Origin: Lentisphaeria bacterium
GTDB taxonomy: Bacteria; Verrucomicrobiota; Lentisphaeria; Oligosphaerales; Oligosphaeraceae
Direction of reading: 5' to 3'
Length of the DNA stretch: 64,000 bases
NCBI GenBank assembly: GCA_016288215.1
Contig: JAEEYQ010000041.1
Span: 100,805-164,804 of the forward strand
Made by a program: the position numbers and the translations under genes. The notes below the pieces were generated by a model. It did not search any database, was not told the origin of the DNA, and saw only the letters and a program-made list of their open reading frames with translations. This document shows, in pieces, positions 57,147-64,000 of this stretch (position 1 is its first letter; each line of letters begins with the position of its first letter).

Positions 57147-58562
57147 TCAAAACTCCAGCCAATGGAATTTGCGGAGGATGCCAATGAGCCAGATGCCGAA
57201 GATGATTAGGGGCAGAATCCATTTGCAGTACCATTGACTCCATTTGGGGAAGCGCAGGCCGCCGCCGGCGTTGACTTCCCGATAGCTCTTCTCCGGTCCC
57301 CATCCCTTGCGCCATGTGCAGAAGATCACAATGAGGGCGCTGCCCAGAGGCAGAATATTGTCGCTGACGATAAAGTCCTCCAAATCAAGGACATTGGAAC
57401 CCTCGTCAAAAGGCTGGAACCGTTGCCACAGATTGAAGCCGAGGACGCAGGGCAGGGAAAGGACGGCCAAAGCGGCTCCCACCAGCCAGGCGGTGTGGCG
57501 GCGGCTCCAGTTCCATGTCTCCATGCAGATGGCCATGATGTTCTCCATGACGGCGATGAGGGTGGTCATGGCGGCGATGCTGATGAAGAGGAAGAAGACG
57601 GTTCCGAAGAACATGCCGTTGCCCATGGTGAGGAAGACGCGGGGCAGGGTGATGAAGATGAGGGAGGGGCCTGCATCGGGCTGCACACCAAAGGCGAAGC
57701 AGCTTGGGAAGATGATGAGTCCGGCGCAGATGGCCACGAAGGTGTCTAGGGCGACGATGATGGCGGATTCCCCCGCCAGGGACTTTTGGCGGTCGCAGTA
57801 GCTGCCGAAGATGGCGAGGGAGCCGACGCCGAGGCTCAATGTGAAGAAAGCCTGCGTCATGGCGAGGTGCATGGTCTTCCAGAAGCCGATTTCCATGAGG
57901 CGGTTCGTGTCTGGCTGGAACATGAATAGGAGGCCTTCCTTCGCGTTGGGCAGCATGCAGGCTTTGACCACGAGCCAGATCATTAGCAGGAACAGCCCGC
58001 CCATCAACGACTTGGTGACTTTTTCGACCCCTTTTTGCAGTCCGGTGGCGCAGACGCCCATCGCCACGACCACGGCGATGAGCATGAAGCAGGTTTGGAC
58101 GTGCCAGTTGCTGAGAAGTTCGCCGAAGACAGGCGCCACGCCGTCGAGGGAGATGGGCTGCGATGCGGTCAGGATCCGGCTTGGGCAGAGCGCCTGCAGA
58201 AAGTTCCATGAATAGAAGAGCAGCCATCCCGTCACCACGGTGTAGAACATCAGCAGAATGAGGTTGCCGACCGTGGCGATGTAGCCGGGGATGTGCCATT
58301 TGTGCCCTGGAAGCTCAAGCCGCTTCATGGAGGCCCCCAATGACTGGCGGCCAGCTCGCCCCACGGCCAGTTCAAAGACCATGACGGGATAGCCAAGTAT
58401 CACAAGGAAAAGCAGATACATAAGAATGAAATAGGCGCCTCCGCCAGCGCCGCACAAATAGGGGAATCGCCAAATGTTCCCCAGGCCGATAGCGCAGCCG
58501 GCTGACAATAGCAGGAAGCCCAGACGGGATCCCAGCGTCTCACGCTTGTAATGTGACGACAT
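57147..58562 (-). CDS. Sodium-dependent transporter (NSS/SNF family)
   Basis: A 471-residue integral membrane protein of the neurotransmitter:sodium symporter family, which imports amino acids or related small amines with Na+. The hallmark first helix SAGCAIGLGNIWRFPY (residues 20-35) holds the sodium and substrate sites. About 11-12 hydrophobic segments follow across the length. The substrate cannot be read from sequence. An E-type palindrome (58574) lies 12 bp upstream of the start. It stands between the DUF1703-type gene and a secreted GH43-like gene, all on the minus strand, but the gaps suggest separate transcription. Confidence 0.93.
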   Translation of the reverse strand: MSSHYKRETLGSRLGFLLLSAGCAIGLGNIWRFPYLCGAGGGAYFILMYLLFLVILGYPVMVFELAVGRAGRQSLGASMKRLELPGHKWHIPGYIATVGNLILLMFYTVVTGWLLFYSWNFLQALCPSRILTASQPISLDGVAPVFGELLSNWHVQTCFMLIAVVVAMGVCATGLQKGVEKVTKSLMGGLFLLMIWLVVKACMLPNAKEGLLFMFQPDTNRLMEIGFWKTMHLAMTQAFFTLSLGVGSLAIFGSYCDRQKSLAGESAIIVALDTFVAICAGLIIFPSCFAFGVQPDAGPSLIFITLPRVFLTMGNGMFFGTVFFLFISIAAMTTLIAVMENIMAICMETWNWSRRHTAWLVGAALAVLSLPCVLGFNLWQRFQPFDEGSNVLDLEDFIVSDNILPLGSALIVIFCTWRKGWGPEKSYREVNAGGGLRFPKWSQWYCKWILPLIIFGIWLIGILRKFHWLEF

Positions 58563-58573
58563 GGTTTGTCTCT

Positions 58574-58604
58574 TTATAACATGTTCTTATGCAATGACTT
58601 GTGA
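58574..58604. promoter_or_regulatory. AT-rich E-palindrome, copy 7 (diverged)
   Basis: TTATAACATGTTCTTATGCA, then ATGACTTGTGA. The left arm matches the consensus well; the right arm is weaker and the spacer one base longer. It lies 12 bp before the transporter start. Confidence 0.35.
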
Positions 58605-58667
58605 ATTTTATAGGGCTTGTGGTGACGGTAAACCGCCTTCCCATGGGGCGGCGCCTTGCATAATGAG

Positions 58668-59648
58668 TCATGGATTAGGGGCCGTTTTGCCGAAGGCATT
58701 GACCAGCCCTTGCCAGGTGGCCTCGTCGATCTGAATGACGCAGCCATGGCGGAACGCGGGCGGAGGCGTGTCCACTTTCTTCCATGGTCCTTGAGGGCTT
58801 TCCGCCTCAAAGGTTTCGTAATGGCGTGCGCCGTAGTCCTCTGCATAGACCCGCCAATGGCCGTTGGGAGCTTTCACGATGGACGGCGCCTCCCGCCAGG
58901 TGGGGGTGACGCTGGGCCCCGGGTTCTCGTAAGGCCCCAAGACGCCCCCTTTGGATTTGGCCAGGCGGATGCTCTTTCCCGTGGTCGCGTGTTCCGGCCA
59001 GCGTTCATCTTTGAGGATTGCATAGTAGGTTCCATCGAGCTTTCGGAGAATGGTGTCGATGGTGGCCGTTTGGCTGGCGTCGCCGGAGAAGTCGAAAAGG
59101 AATTTGGCTTTGGAGAAGCTCTTGAAGTCCTTTGTGAGAATGTAGACTGTGCGCATGGACTCCCACAGGGCCGTGTTTTCCACAAGGCCCTTCTTCGACG
59201 CATGCCACGTGATGACATATTGTTGTGTGTCTGGGTCATAGCAGATTTTCGGTGCGCCGAAATAGCCGCCGTCGTTCCGCTGCCCTAGATGGGAGACTTC
59301 CATGATGTCGGCGGGAAGCGGCTCCATCTCCCACGTGACCAGGTCTTTGGAATGCCAGTGGATGGGATATGGCACGGGAACGCCCTGACCGAATTTCACG
59401 CCGATGGAATGCCACTGGCCATCGCCGCCCTTCGCAATGTCCGGATGGCCTAAATAGTTGGGTAGAACGGACTTGCCATTGTTCAAGGGGGTCCAGGCCA
59501 AACCATCTCTGGAGATGGAGTAGTAGAGATGGCCGTAGTTGCTTGGAATCATGTGGGCGAAAAGGTAGCCGCCTTGCTCGTCGGCGTTCGCCGCGCCAGC
59601 TGCCAAAAGCATCAGAGCACAGCCCATGCAGACATTGCGTATTTGCAT
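58668..59648 (-). CDS. Secreted GH43-like protein
   Basis: A 326-residue exported protein with a signal peptide (QIRNVCMGCALMLLAAGAANA). The repeated beta-blade pattern (YLGHPDIAKGGDGQWHSIGV near residue 65, GYFGAPKICYDPDTQQYVITW near 127, WREAPSIVKAPNGHWRVYAE near 247) is that of five-bladed GH43/GH32-type propellers. The acidic residue in WREAPSIV fits the general acid position, and D70 (GHPDIAK) a base or metal role, but this is tentative. AAAGGAA precedes the ATG. It is followed on the same strand by the transporter gene, and the nucleoside hydrolase gene is immediately upstream. Confidence 0.7.
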   Translation of the reverse strand: MQIRNVCMGCALMLLAAGAANADEQGGYLFAHMIPSNYGHLYYSISRDGLAWTPLNNGKSVLPNYLGHPDIAKGGDGQWHSIGVKFGQGVPVPYPIHWHSKDLVTWEMEPLPADIMEVSHLGQRNDGGYFGAPKICYDPDTQQYVITWHASKKGLVENTALWESMRTVYILTKDFKSFSKAKFLFDFSGDASQTATIDTILRKLDGTYYAILKDERWPEHATTGKSIRLAKSKGGVLGPYENPGPSVTPTWREAPSIVKAPNGHWRVYAEDYGARHYETFEAESPQGPWKKVDTPPPAFRHGCVIQIDEATWQGLVNAFGKTAPNP

Positions 59649-59680
59649 CTTTATTCCTTTCTATGTTGAGGCAGAGTGAA

Positions 59681-60595
59681 TTAGCGCGGGAAAGCCAAAT
59701 TGTCGATGGCACCCTGATAGTAGGCGTCGGGATAGGCTTTGACCACAAACCGATGGGGGCCGTTCTCGTCCCTCCGAAACCGGTTGACGCCCGTGAGTTT
59801 GTCGCTGGAGGCGACCCCGCGGACTTCATCGTATCCGGCCCGTTTCGGAGAGCCGGCGGCGGCCAGCAGAACGGTCATGGGATCCCATGAGGAGCGCCCT
59901 TGGCCGGAGCCGTGGGCGACCATGGCCTGCTTCAGAATGTCCTCTTCGGGCAGCAGGGCGCCGCTGATGACGGGGTCGCCGACCTCCCAGCCCAGCAGGG
60001 TGATGGGCGTCGGCCACGAAGCGAGCACATGGGAGCCCGCCTCCACCACCAAGCGGTTAGTGCCGTCGTCGCCGCGCAGGTTGTATTCATAACCTTCCTC
60101 TTTGTCCCAACGGCCGGCCATCATCCACAGCTCGCCCACGTGGCGGCGGACCAGCTCCAGCCCGTCAAGGGGCGAAATCCCGTCTGGTGGGCTTTGAAGC
60201 AGCCGTGCCAGATTTTCCGCAAAGCCAATGGAGATGATGTCCACCTCCTCCGTGGCGGCCGCCAGCAGCCGCCGATACAGCGCCACAGGCTCCTCCGCAT
60301 CCGCGTTGTTACCGTATTTTGAGGACAATTTGGCCAAAAGGGGCTGATAGGTCGCCTTGGCGCGGGGCTCCGTGGGCCAGTCGCGGACGATGGCCACGGG
60401 CACGTCAAGGCCGGAGGCCATGAGAAAGGCGTCCAGAGAGCGGACGCTGTCCGGAAAGCTGGCGTTGATGGAGACGCCCAGCAGGCGGAACACCCCAAGC
60501 CGATGGAGATTGGCCAGGAGTCGGGCGGCCACCACGTCGTCGCAGTCCGTGTACCAATCCGTCTCCAAAATGACAGGTCTTGTCTTGTGCGTCAT
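59681..60595 (-). CDS. Nucleoside hydrolase (IunH-like)
   Basis: A 304-residue protein of the inosine-uridine nucleoside hydrolase family, which splits the N-glycosidic bond of ribonucleosides using Ca2+. The N-terminal aspartate cluster ETDWYTDCDD (residues 11-20) corresponds to the family DxDxxxDD metal site, with the first D replaced by E. The start ATG at 60595 has AGGAGA upstream; the earlier frame to 60613 lacks a site. It is followed 32 bp later by a secreted GH43-like gene. The changed metal motif and sugar-enzyme context leave room for a substrate other than nucleosides. Confidence 0.8.
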   Translation of the reverse strand: MTHKTRPVILETDWYTDCDDVVAARLLANLHRLGVFRLLGVSINASFPDSVRSLDAFLMASGLDVPVAIVRDWPTEPRAKATYQPLLAKLSSKYGNNADAEEPVALYRRLLAAATEEVDIISIGFAENLARLLQSPPDGISPLDGLELVRRHVGELWMMAGRWDKEEGYEYNLRGDDGTNRLVVEAGSHVLASWPTPITLLGWEVGDPVISGALLPEEDILKQAMVAHGSGQGRSSWDPMTVLLAAAGSPKRAGYDEVRGVASSDKLTGVNRFRRDENGPHRFVVKAYPDAYYQGAIDNLAFPR

Positions 60596-60733
60596 GTGTC
60601 TCCTGTTGTCCAAGATGCCGCCGGCTTCGCCTCATGACGGTTCATGGGCGGCGTTGCCGATGCAATGATGAGGGAAAATGTACTTTCGGGGTAATTATTC
60701 AGAACCCCACTCCATGTGGACTCTTGACTGTGG

Positions 60734-60811
60734 CTTAAAATAATGGCGCAATATGATTTTGCTAGTCGCATTCAGTCAAAAAGCCATGGTTGGGATTACT
60801 GCAGGACGATG
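60734..60811 (+). repeat. 78-bp direct repeat, left copy
   Basis: Starts TTAAAATAATG and ends GCAGGACGATGG. It matches 62790-62867 with 5 differences by eye. The copies are in the same orientation, and their starts are 2,056 bp apart, with the fucosidase gene between them. The gap 60596-61271 otherwise holds only the CCACAGAA element. Confidence 0.85.
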
Positions 60812-61074
60812 GTTGCGTTGCCCGCGAAGGCGAAGTATCAGGGCGTCTTTCTCGCGGACGGTCTTCTGGCTGCGCCTGTATAGGGTTGCATAATCCGTGT
60901 CACTGTCTGCATTGGCCGGTGTTGCGGACGAAGCAGTTCCGCGCTTCCGTGCAAGGCCCCAGCAAGGCCGAACTGTCAATAGCAACACTTTGCTGGAACA
61001 GAGCCTGTTTATTTCAAACGCTATATTCCCCAAGAGGGTAGGCAACAATACTTTTCATTTAGAGTCCACTTGAA

Positions 61075-61206
61075 CCACACAGAAATTACAGAAACGTTCA
61101 GCCGCATGAGCGGCTGAACGTAGGATTCTTTTTTTGTGAGATAAAAGCCTTGCGAACTGCCGTTTTTGACGGCAGTTCGCATCTGTGTATTCTGTGTATT
61201 CTGTGG
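61075..61206. repeat. CCACAGAA inverted-repeat element, copy 3 (longest)
   Basis: The ends CCACACAGAAATTACAGAAA and TGTATTCTGTGTATTCTGTGG (61186-61206) are imperfect inverted repeats. Inside are two perfect hairpins: CGTTCAGCCGC/GCGGCTGAACG with loop ATGA (61099-61124), and TGCGAACTGCCGT/ACGGCAGTTCGCA with a 5-nt loop (61152-61182). It lies 66 bp beyond the fucosidase stop. Confidence 0.7.
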
Positions 61207-61271
61207 TCTCAAAACCTACCCTTATGGGGAAAAGCGCGATTTCAACAGATCATTCATTTTTATCAATCTCC

Positions 61272-62585
61272 TTACCGTTTCCAAAGGCTGAATTCTGAGA
61301 TCGCAAAATCGGTATTCGGTCTAATCTCATGGGAATAGATTTTCAACTGATAGGATTGATACCGGAACGGACGAATCCGATGAAGTGCCTTATGTCCCAG
61401 ACTTGTTCCAGTGACAAGAGTATGATAATCTTTTCCGTCGAATCCGCTGATCACGTAGAATTTGACATTCTCTCCGAGGGAAATATCCTCCTTGACACAA
61501 ATCAAATCGACCGGTCTCTTGTCAGGAACATCAATATTGAAGACGAACTGATTCTTTCCAGATGTCTTTCCGATGAGGTTGCGGAACTGTGCTTTGATCA
61601 ATTTTCCGGTTTCTTCCAATTGAGCGACATCGGCATCGGGGATGAGTCCCCTGTTGTCAACGACCATTCCGAGCAGAAGGTTGCAGCCGCGGCCCACGCT
61701 GACGTAATAACGGTCCAGCAGTTCTTCCGGCGGATAGACCAAACCATCTTCGCCTTTCTGCCAGAACCAGCCGTTCAAATAGGCATGGATCTGATCGCGG
61801 CACGGCATATCCGCCTCTCCCGGACACCAATAGCGTCCGTTGAAATCTCCGAAGAATTCCGGAGAATGCGCCCGTTCCTTCATGCCGTCCGAGGAGGATT
61901 TTCCGTTGGTGCGTGTAAAGCAGGGAACCGGTGCCACGGCACGTTCATTGCCGATCCAGCGGACACAGATCATCCGGTCTGGATCTCCCTGGAATGCAAC
62001 CGCATTCGGCTGAAGTTCCAGAGCAAGTTTCGCAATTCTGTCCCCCGCCGCCGCAAGCAGTCCTCCGTCAAACCAGATCTCGAACAGTGGTCCGTAGTTG
62101 CTCCAGAGCTCTCTCATCTGTGTCAGCATCATCTCAATATATTTCTCCAGATATTCCGGAGATTTATCTTCCACAGGGGCTCCGTTATTGACTTTCCATT
62201 TGTAATTTGCAGGGCAGGAATAGTACAAGCCGGGTAGCAATCCGTATTTTTTGCAGGACGTGATAAAATCCGCCACGATATCACCTTTCCCGTTTTTCCA
62301 TGGGGAACTTGCAACGCTGTAATCATGTGCCTTGGTCGGCCACAGGGAAAATCCGGTACTGTGTTTTGCCACAAGGATTGCATATTTCGCTCCAAGTTTT
62401 TTCGCCGTTTCCACCCACTGATCGGTATTCAGTTGGACTGGGTTGAAACACGCAGGAGACGGCATATGATCCATATCGCCGTACTTCCAGTTCGGTGCAA
62501 AAACCTGAATGTCATAATGGATGAGGACTCCAATTTCACAATCTGCCCATTGTAAATGTTGTTTTGCGGGAAGAACGATGTTCAT
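61272..62585 (-). CDS. Alpha-L-fucosidase, GH29
   Basis: A 437-residue GH29 enzyme, which removes terminal fucose by a retaining mechanism. The barrel has the family segments CEIGVLIHYDIQVFAPNW (16-33), YAILVAKHSTGFSLWPT (68-84, with the conserved HxGF-like motif) and the nucleophile D173 in FEIWFDGGLL. A C-terminal beta-sandwich closes the protein. There is no signal peptide. AAGGAA precedes the ATG. Four hand-counted lines give 50% GC, against about 70% in sample lines of the adjacent nucleoside hydrolase gene. Codon choice is also less GC-biased. Flanking 78-bp direct repeats and an inverted-repeat element at its 5' edge point to recent arrival. Confidence 0.92.
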   Translation of the reverse strand: MNIVLPAKQHLQWADCEIGVLIHYDIQVFAPNWKYGDMDHMPSPACFNPVQLNTDQWVETAKKLGAKYAILVAKHSTGFSLWPTKAHDYSVASSPWKNGKGDIVADFITSCKKYGLLPGLYYSCPANYKWKVNNGAPVEDKSPEYLEKYIEMMLTQMRELWSNYGPLFEIWFDGGLLAAAGDRIAKLALELQPNAVAFQGDPDRMICVRWIGNERAVAPVPCFTRTNGKSSSDGMKERAHSPEFFGDFNGRYWCPGEADMPCRDQIHAYLNGWFWQKGEDGLVYPPEELLDRYYVSVGRGCNLLLGMVVDNRGLIPDADVAQLEETGKLIKAQFRNLIGKTSGKNQFVFNIDVPDKRPVDLICVKEDISLGENVKFYVISGFDGKDYHTLVTGTSLGHKALHRIRPFRYQSYQLKIYSHEIRPNTDFAISEFSLWKR

Positions 62586-62601
62586 AATGTTCCTTTTTAA
62601 G

Positions 62602-62738
62602 CTGAACCATTCATTTTAGGGTGACCTATTCCATGCTTGTTTACGCACAACTGATGGGACAACCTAATTAGGGTGACCTAATCTCCGCTTATTTGAGTTC
62701 AAAATGATGGATATGGAACCCTAAAATGAATGGTTCAG
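62602..62738. mobile_element. MITE-like element with 21-bp terminal inverted repeats
   Basis: The end sequences 62602-62622 (CTGAACCATTCATTTTAGGG and one more base) and 62718-62738 are perfect inverted repeats of 21 bp. The 6-bp direct repeat TTTAAG flanks both sides (62596-62601 and 62739-62744), as a target-site duplication would. The 95-bp interior has no gene but contains AGGGTGACCTA twice. It sits 17 bp upstream of the fucosidase start and separates that gene's ribosome site from whatever lay before. Confidence 0.85.
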
Positions 62739-62761
62739 TTTAAGCTGTTTGGTAACTATTT

Positions 62762-62789
62762 CCTGAATCCGTGTGAACACGGATTCAGG
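62762..62789. other. Perfect 12-bp hairpin at the edge of the right direct repeat
   Basis: CCTGAATCCGTG (62762-62773) and CACGGATTCAGG (62778-62789) are exact mirrors around TGAA. It abuts the 78-bp repeat at 62790 and has no counterpart at the left copy. Confidence 0.7.
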
Positions 62790-62867
62790 TTAAAATAATG
62801 ACGCAATATGATTTTGCAAGGCGTATTCAGTCACAAAGCCATGGTTGGGATTACTGCAGGACGATGG
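62790..62867 (+). repeat. 78-bp direct repeat, right copy
   Basis: About 94% identical to 60734-60811, including AGCCATGGTTGGGATTACTG in both. It is followed by AT-rich DNA and the heparinase-type gene's upstream region. Confidence 0.85.
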
Positions 62868-62917
62868 GGGTTTTGAATAGTTACCATCGTTTTTTAATAA
62901 AAGTGCTTTGTTGTCGT

Positions 62918-62947
62918 TTGACATGCTATATTTACGTTAATGTATTT
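62918..62947 (+). promoter_or_regulatory. Candidate promoter of the heparinase-type gene
   Basis: A consensus TTGACA box is followed after 17 bp by TGTATT in an AT-rich stretch, about 55 nt before the start codon. The -10 match is only moderate. Confidence 0.4.
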
Positions 62948-62997
62948 TCTTATTAGGCGCAGGCGGGACGCACCGCGCCACCTCCCAAGGAGTAACT

Positions 62998-64000
62998 ATG
63001 ATTCTCAAACACTGTTTTCCACTAGCCTGCATCGGTATGCTGGCTTTGAACATCGCCTCCGCACAAGAAGAGGCGACAGAACCGCAAGTGCCTCCACGTC
63101 TGATAATTGACACACAAGACACCACCATCTGGAACGGCGGCTCGCTGGACACGACCGTTGTCCGCGAAGGCGTTCCCGCCTCAATTCGCTGGGAGCACGC
63201 CAAAGCTCCAGCCCTCCGCATCACCGAATTTCCAACGGACTGGACCGGACCACATAACGCCATCGAATTCTGGCTCCATTCCCAAAGCGAAACCCGCTCA
63301 TCCTTCATGTTCATCGTCGCCTCCGAAAATCCCAACACGGACGGCATGGACTACTATCAGCAGAAACTTACTTTGAATTTCTCCGGCTGGCGAAAATTCA
63401 CGATTCCGATGAAAAACATGGGCATTGCGCGTGAACCGCTCGGCTGGAATCAAATCACCGCCGTTTATTTCACCGCCGAAGGCTGGGGAAACACGCCTGA
63501 TCCCAAATCCGTCGTCAATGTCGGCCCGTTCAGTCTTGTATACATATCACCGGCGCATGGTCCGCGCATTAAAGACCAAGAGTTTTTCAATTGCCTGAAT
63601 CTTGACTATCCAGGCATGAAAGACATCAAAGCCGCCGTCGCGAACAATGACCTCAAAGCGGCTAAAGCCGCTTTTATCAAGCACTTGAAGACACGTGAAA
63701 AGCCGCTTTGGTATTTCGATTGGCGGAAATTCAACGATCCGTCCTCCCGCGACCCAAACTATAATCTGACCAACGCAGACAAATATGCGTCCAATCTGCT
63801 CGTCTCCTGCGGCATCTGGCATCAATTCGGCGACAAGGTCGAATGGGATATCAATCCGACGGAGCTTAAATACAACGAATGGACATGGCAGCTCTCACGC
63901 CATCCATTCTGGACGGAGCTTGGCAGGGCCTATTGGGCGACCGGCGATGAAAAATACGCCAAGGCATTCGTCAGTCAGCTCCGCTCATGGATCATCGACA
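62998..64000 (+). CDS. Heparinase II/III-type polysaccharide lyase, N-terminal part
   Basis: 334 residues are visible before the window ends, with no stop. The ATG at 62998 has AAGGAG 8 nt upstream and opens a signal peptide (LKHCFPLACIGMLALNIASA). Residues about 35-185 form a beta-sandwich carbohydrate-binding-like domain (FWLHSQSETRSSFMFIV, LNFSGWRKFTIPM). From about 195 the helical toroid of heparinase II/III-like lyases begins: WYFDWRKFNDP, then NEWTWQLSRHPFWTELGRAY and FVSQLRSWI. Such enzymes cut uronic-acid-containing chains such as heparin, alginate or ulvan. GC is about 51% on two counted lines, like the fucosidase and unlike genes to the left. Confidence 0.85.
   Translation, partial: MILKHCFPLACIGMLALNIASAQEEATEPQVPPRLIIDTQDTTIWNGGSLDTTVVREGVPASIRWEHAKAPALRITEFPTDWTGPHNAIEFWLHSQSETRSSFMFIVASENPNTDGMDYYQQKLTLNFSGWRKFTIPMKNMGIAREPLGWNQITAVYFTAEGWGNTPDPKSVVNVGPFSLVYISPAHGPRIKDQEFFNCLNLDYPGMKDIKAAVANNDLKAAKAAFIKHLKTREKPLWYFDWRKFNDPSSRDPNYNLTNADKYASNLLVSCGIWHQFGDKVEWDINPTELKYNEWTWQLSRHPFWTELGRAYWATGDEKYAKAFVSQLRSWIID

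Noticed and set aside
60776..61048. A 90-codon minus-strand frame partly inside the left 78-bp repeat
   Set aside because: No ribosome site and no family resemblance. The sequence common to both repeats covers only its last residues, so it was treated as repeat DNA.
60734..62867. Integron cassette with attC sites around the fucosidase
   Set aside because: The repeats contain GTTGGGA, which is off the GTTRRRY core, and no integrase or paired core site was found.

Overview
The window is 64 kb of GC-rich bacterial chromosome. It most resembles a host-associated or glycan-feeding member of the Lentisphaerota/Verrucomicrobiota branch (Victivallis-like). This assignment is inferred from gene content, with no marker rRNA in view. 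Supporting signs are a prepilin-like secreted protein with an H-X9-DG motif, sialidase-like proteins, GH29, GH43 and GH106-type enzymes, Gfo/Idh/MocA oxidoreductases, a ceramidase-like protein, a DUF1080 protein, a type III glutamine synthetase and a long-form PurF. I saw no tRNA, rRNA, CRISPR array, complete insertion sequence or prophage.

Layout. 1-4.5 kb (minus strand): enolase-superfamily enzyme, large glycosidase and DapA/NanA-type aldolase in one direction, which looks like a sugar-acid catabolic unit. 4.8-10.8 kb (plus): secreted GH10-like protein, oxidoreductase, nitrilase-family amidase, LmbE/PIG-L deacetylase and polysaccharide deacetylase. 11.1-15.2 kb: dnaK, groES and groEL, ending in a strong terminator. 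15.4-20.4 kb: secreted GH43, then a tight aminotransferase - oxidoreductase - ceramidase-like operon. 20.5-21.2 kb: RelE/HigB-like toxin with an XRE antitoxin. 21.2-22.1 kb: a structured, gene-free region. 22.1-31.9 kb: glnN, purF, carA, pyrG and carB, which pairs one glutamine-making enzyme with glutamine-consuming amidotransferases of purine and pyrimidine synthesis. 32.1-32.8 kb: AbrB/PIN toxin-antitoxin pair. 33-41.4 kb: pseudopilin, DUF1080 protein, formate-THF ligase, double GNAT protein, HipA-like kinase and secreted HEAT-repeat protein. 41.5-43.7 kb: ribonuclease Y and 5-formyl-THF cyclo-ligase. 44.6-55.2 kb: two sialidase-like proteins, a GH106-like enzyme, an unassigned protein and an ADP-ribosylglycohydrolase-family protein. 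Two DUF1703-type AAA-ATPase/nuclease proteins (46.1 and 55.2 kb) bracket most of this block. 57-60.6 kb (minus): sodium symporter, GH43-like secreted protein and nucleoside hydrolase. 60.7-64 kb: a stretch of visibly lower GC holding a GH29 fucosidase bracketed by 78-bp direct repeats, a small inverted-repeat element with target-site duplication, and the start of a heparinase-type lyase.

The most unusual feature is the intergenic DNA. At least four families of short dispersed elements sit between genes: a roughly 33-bp AT-rich palindrome (7 copies), a TATATGGTATAGG element placed ahead of genes (6 copies), an inverted repeat with CCACAGAA ends (3 copies plus one half-copy), and an 18-bp GTCCCATGTCCCGCGT-type repeat. 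The first two behave like shared promoters or operators. The last two look like small mobile repeats. No known defence or secretion system was recognised.
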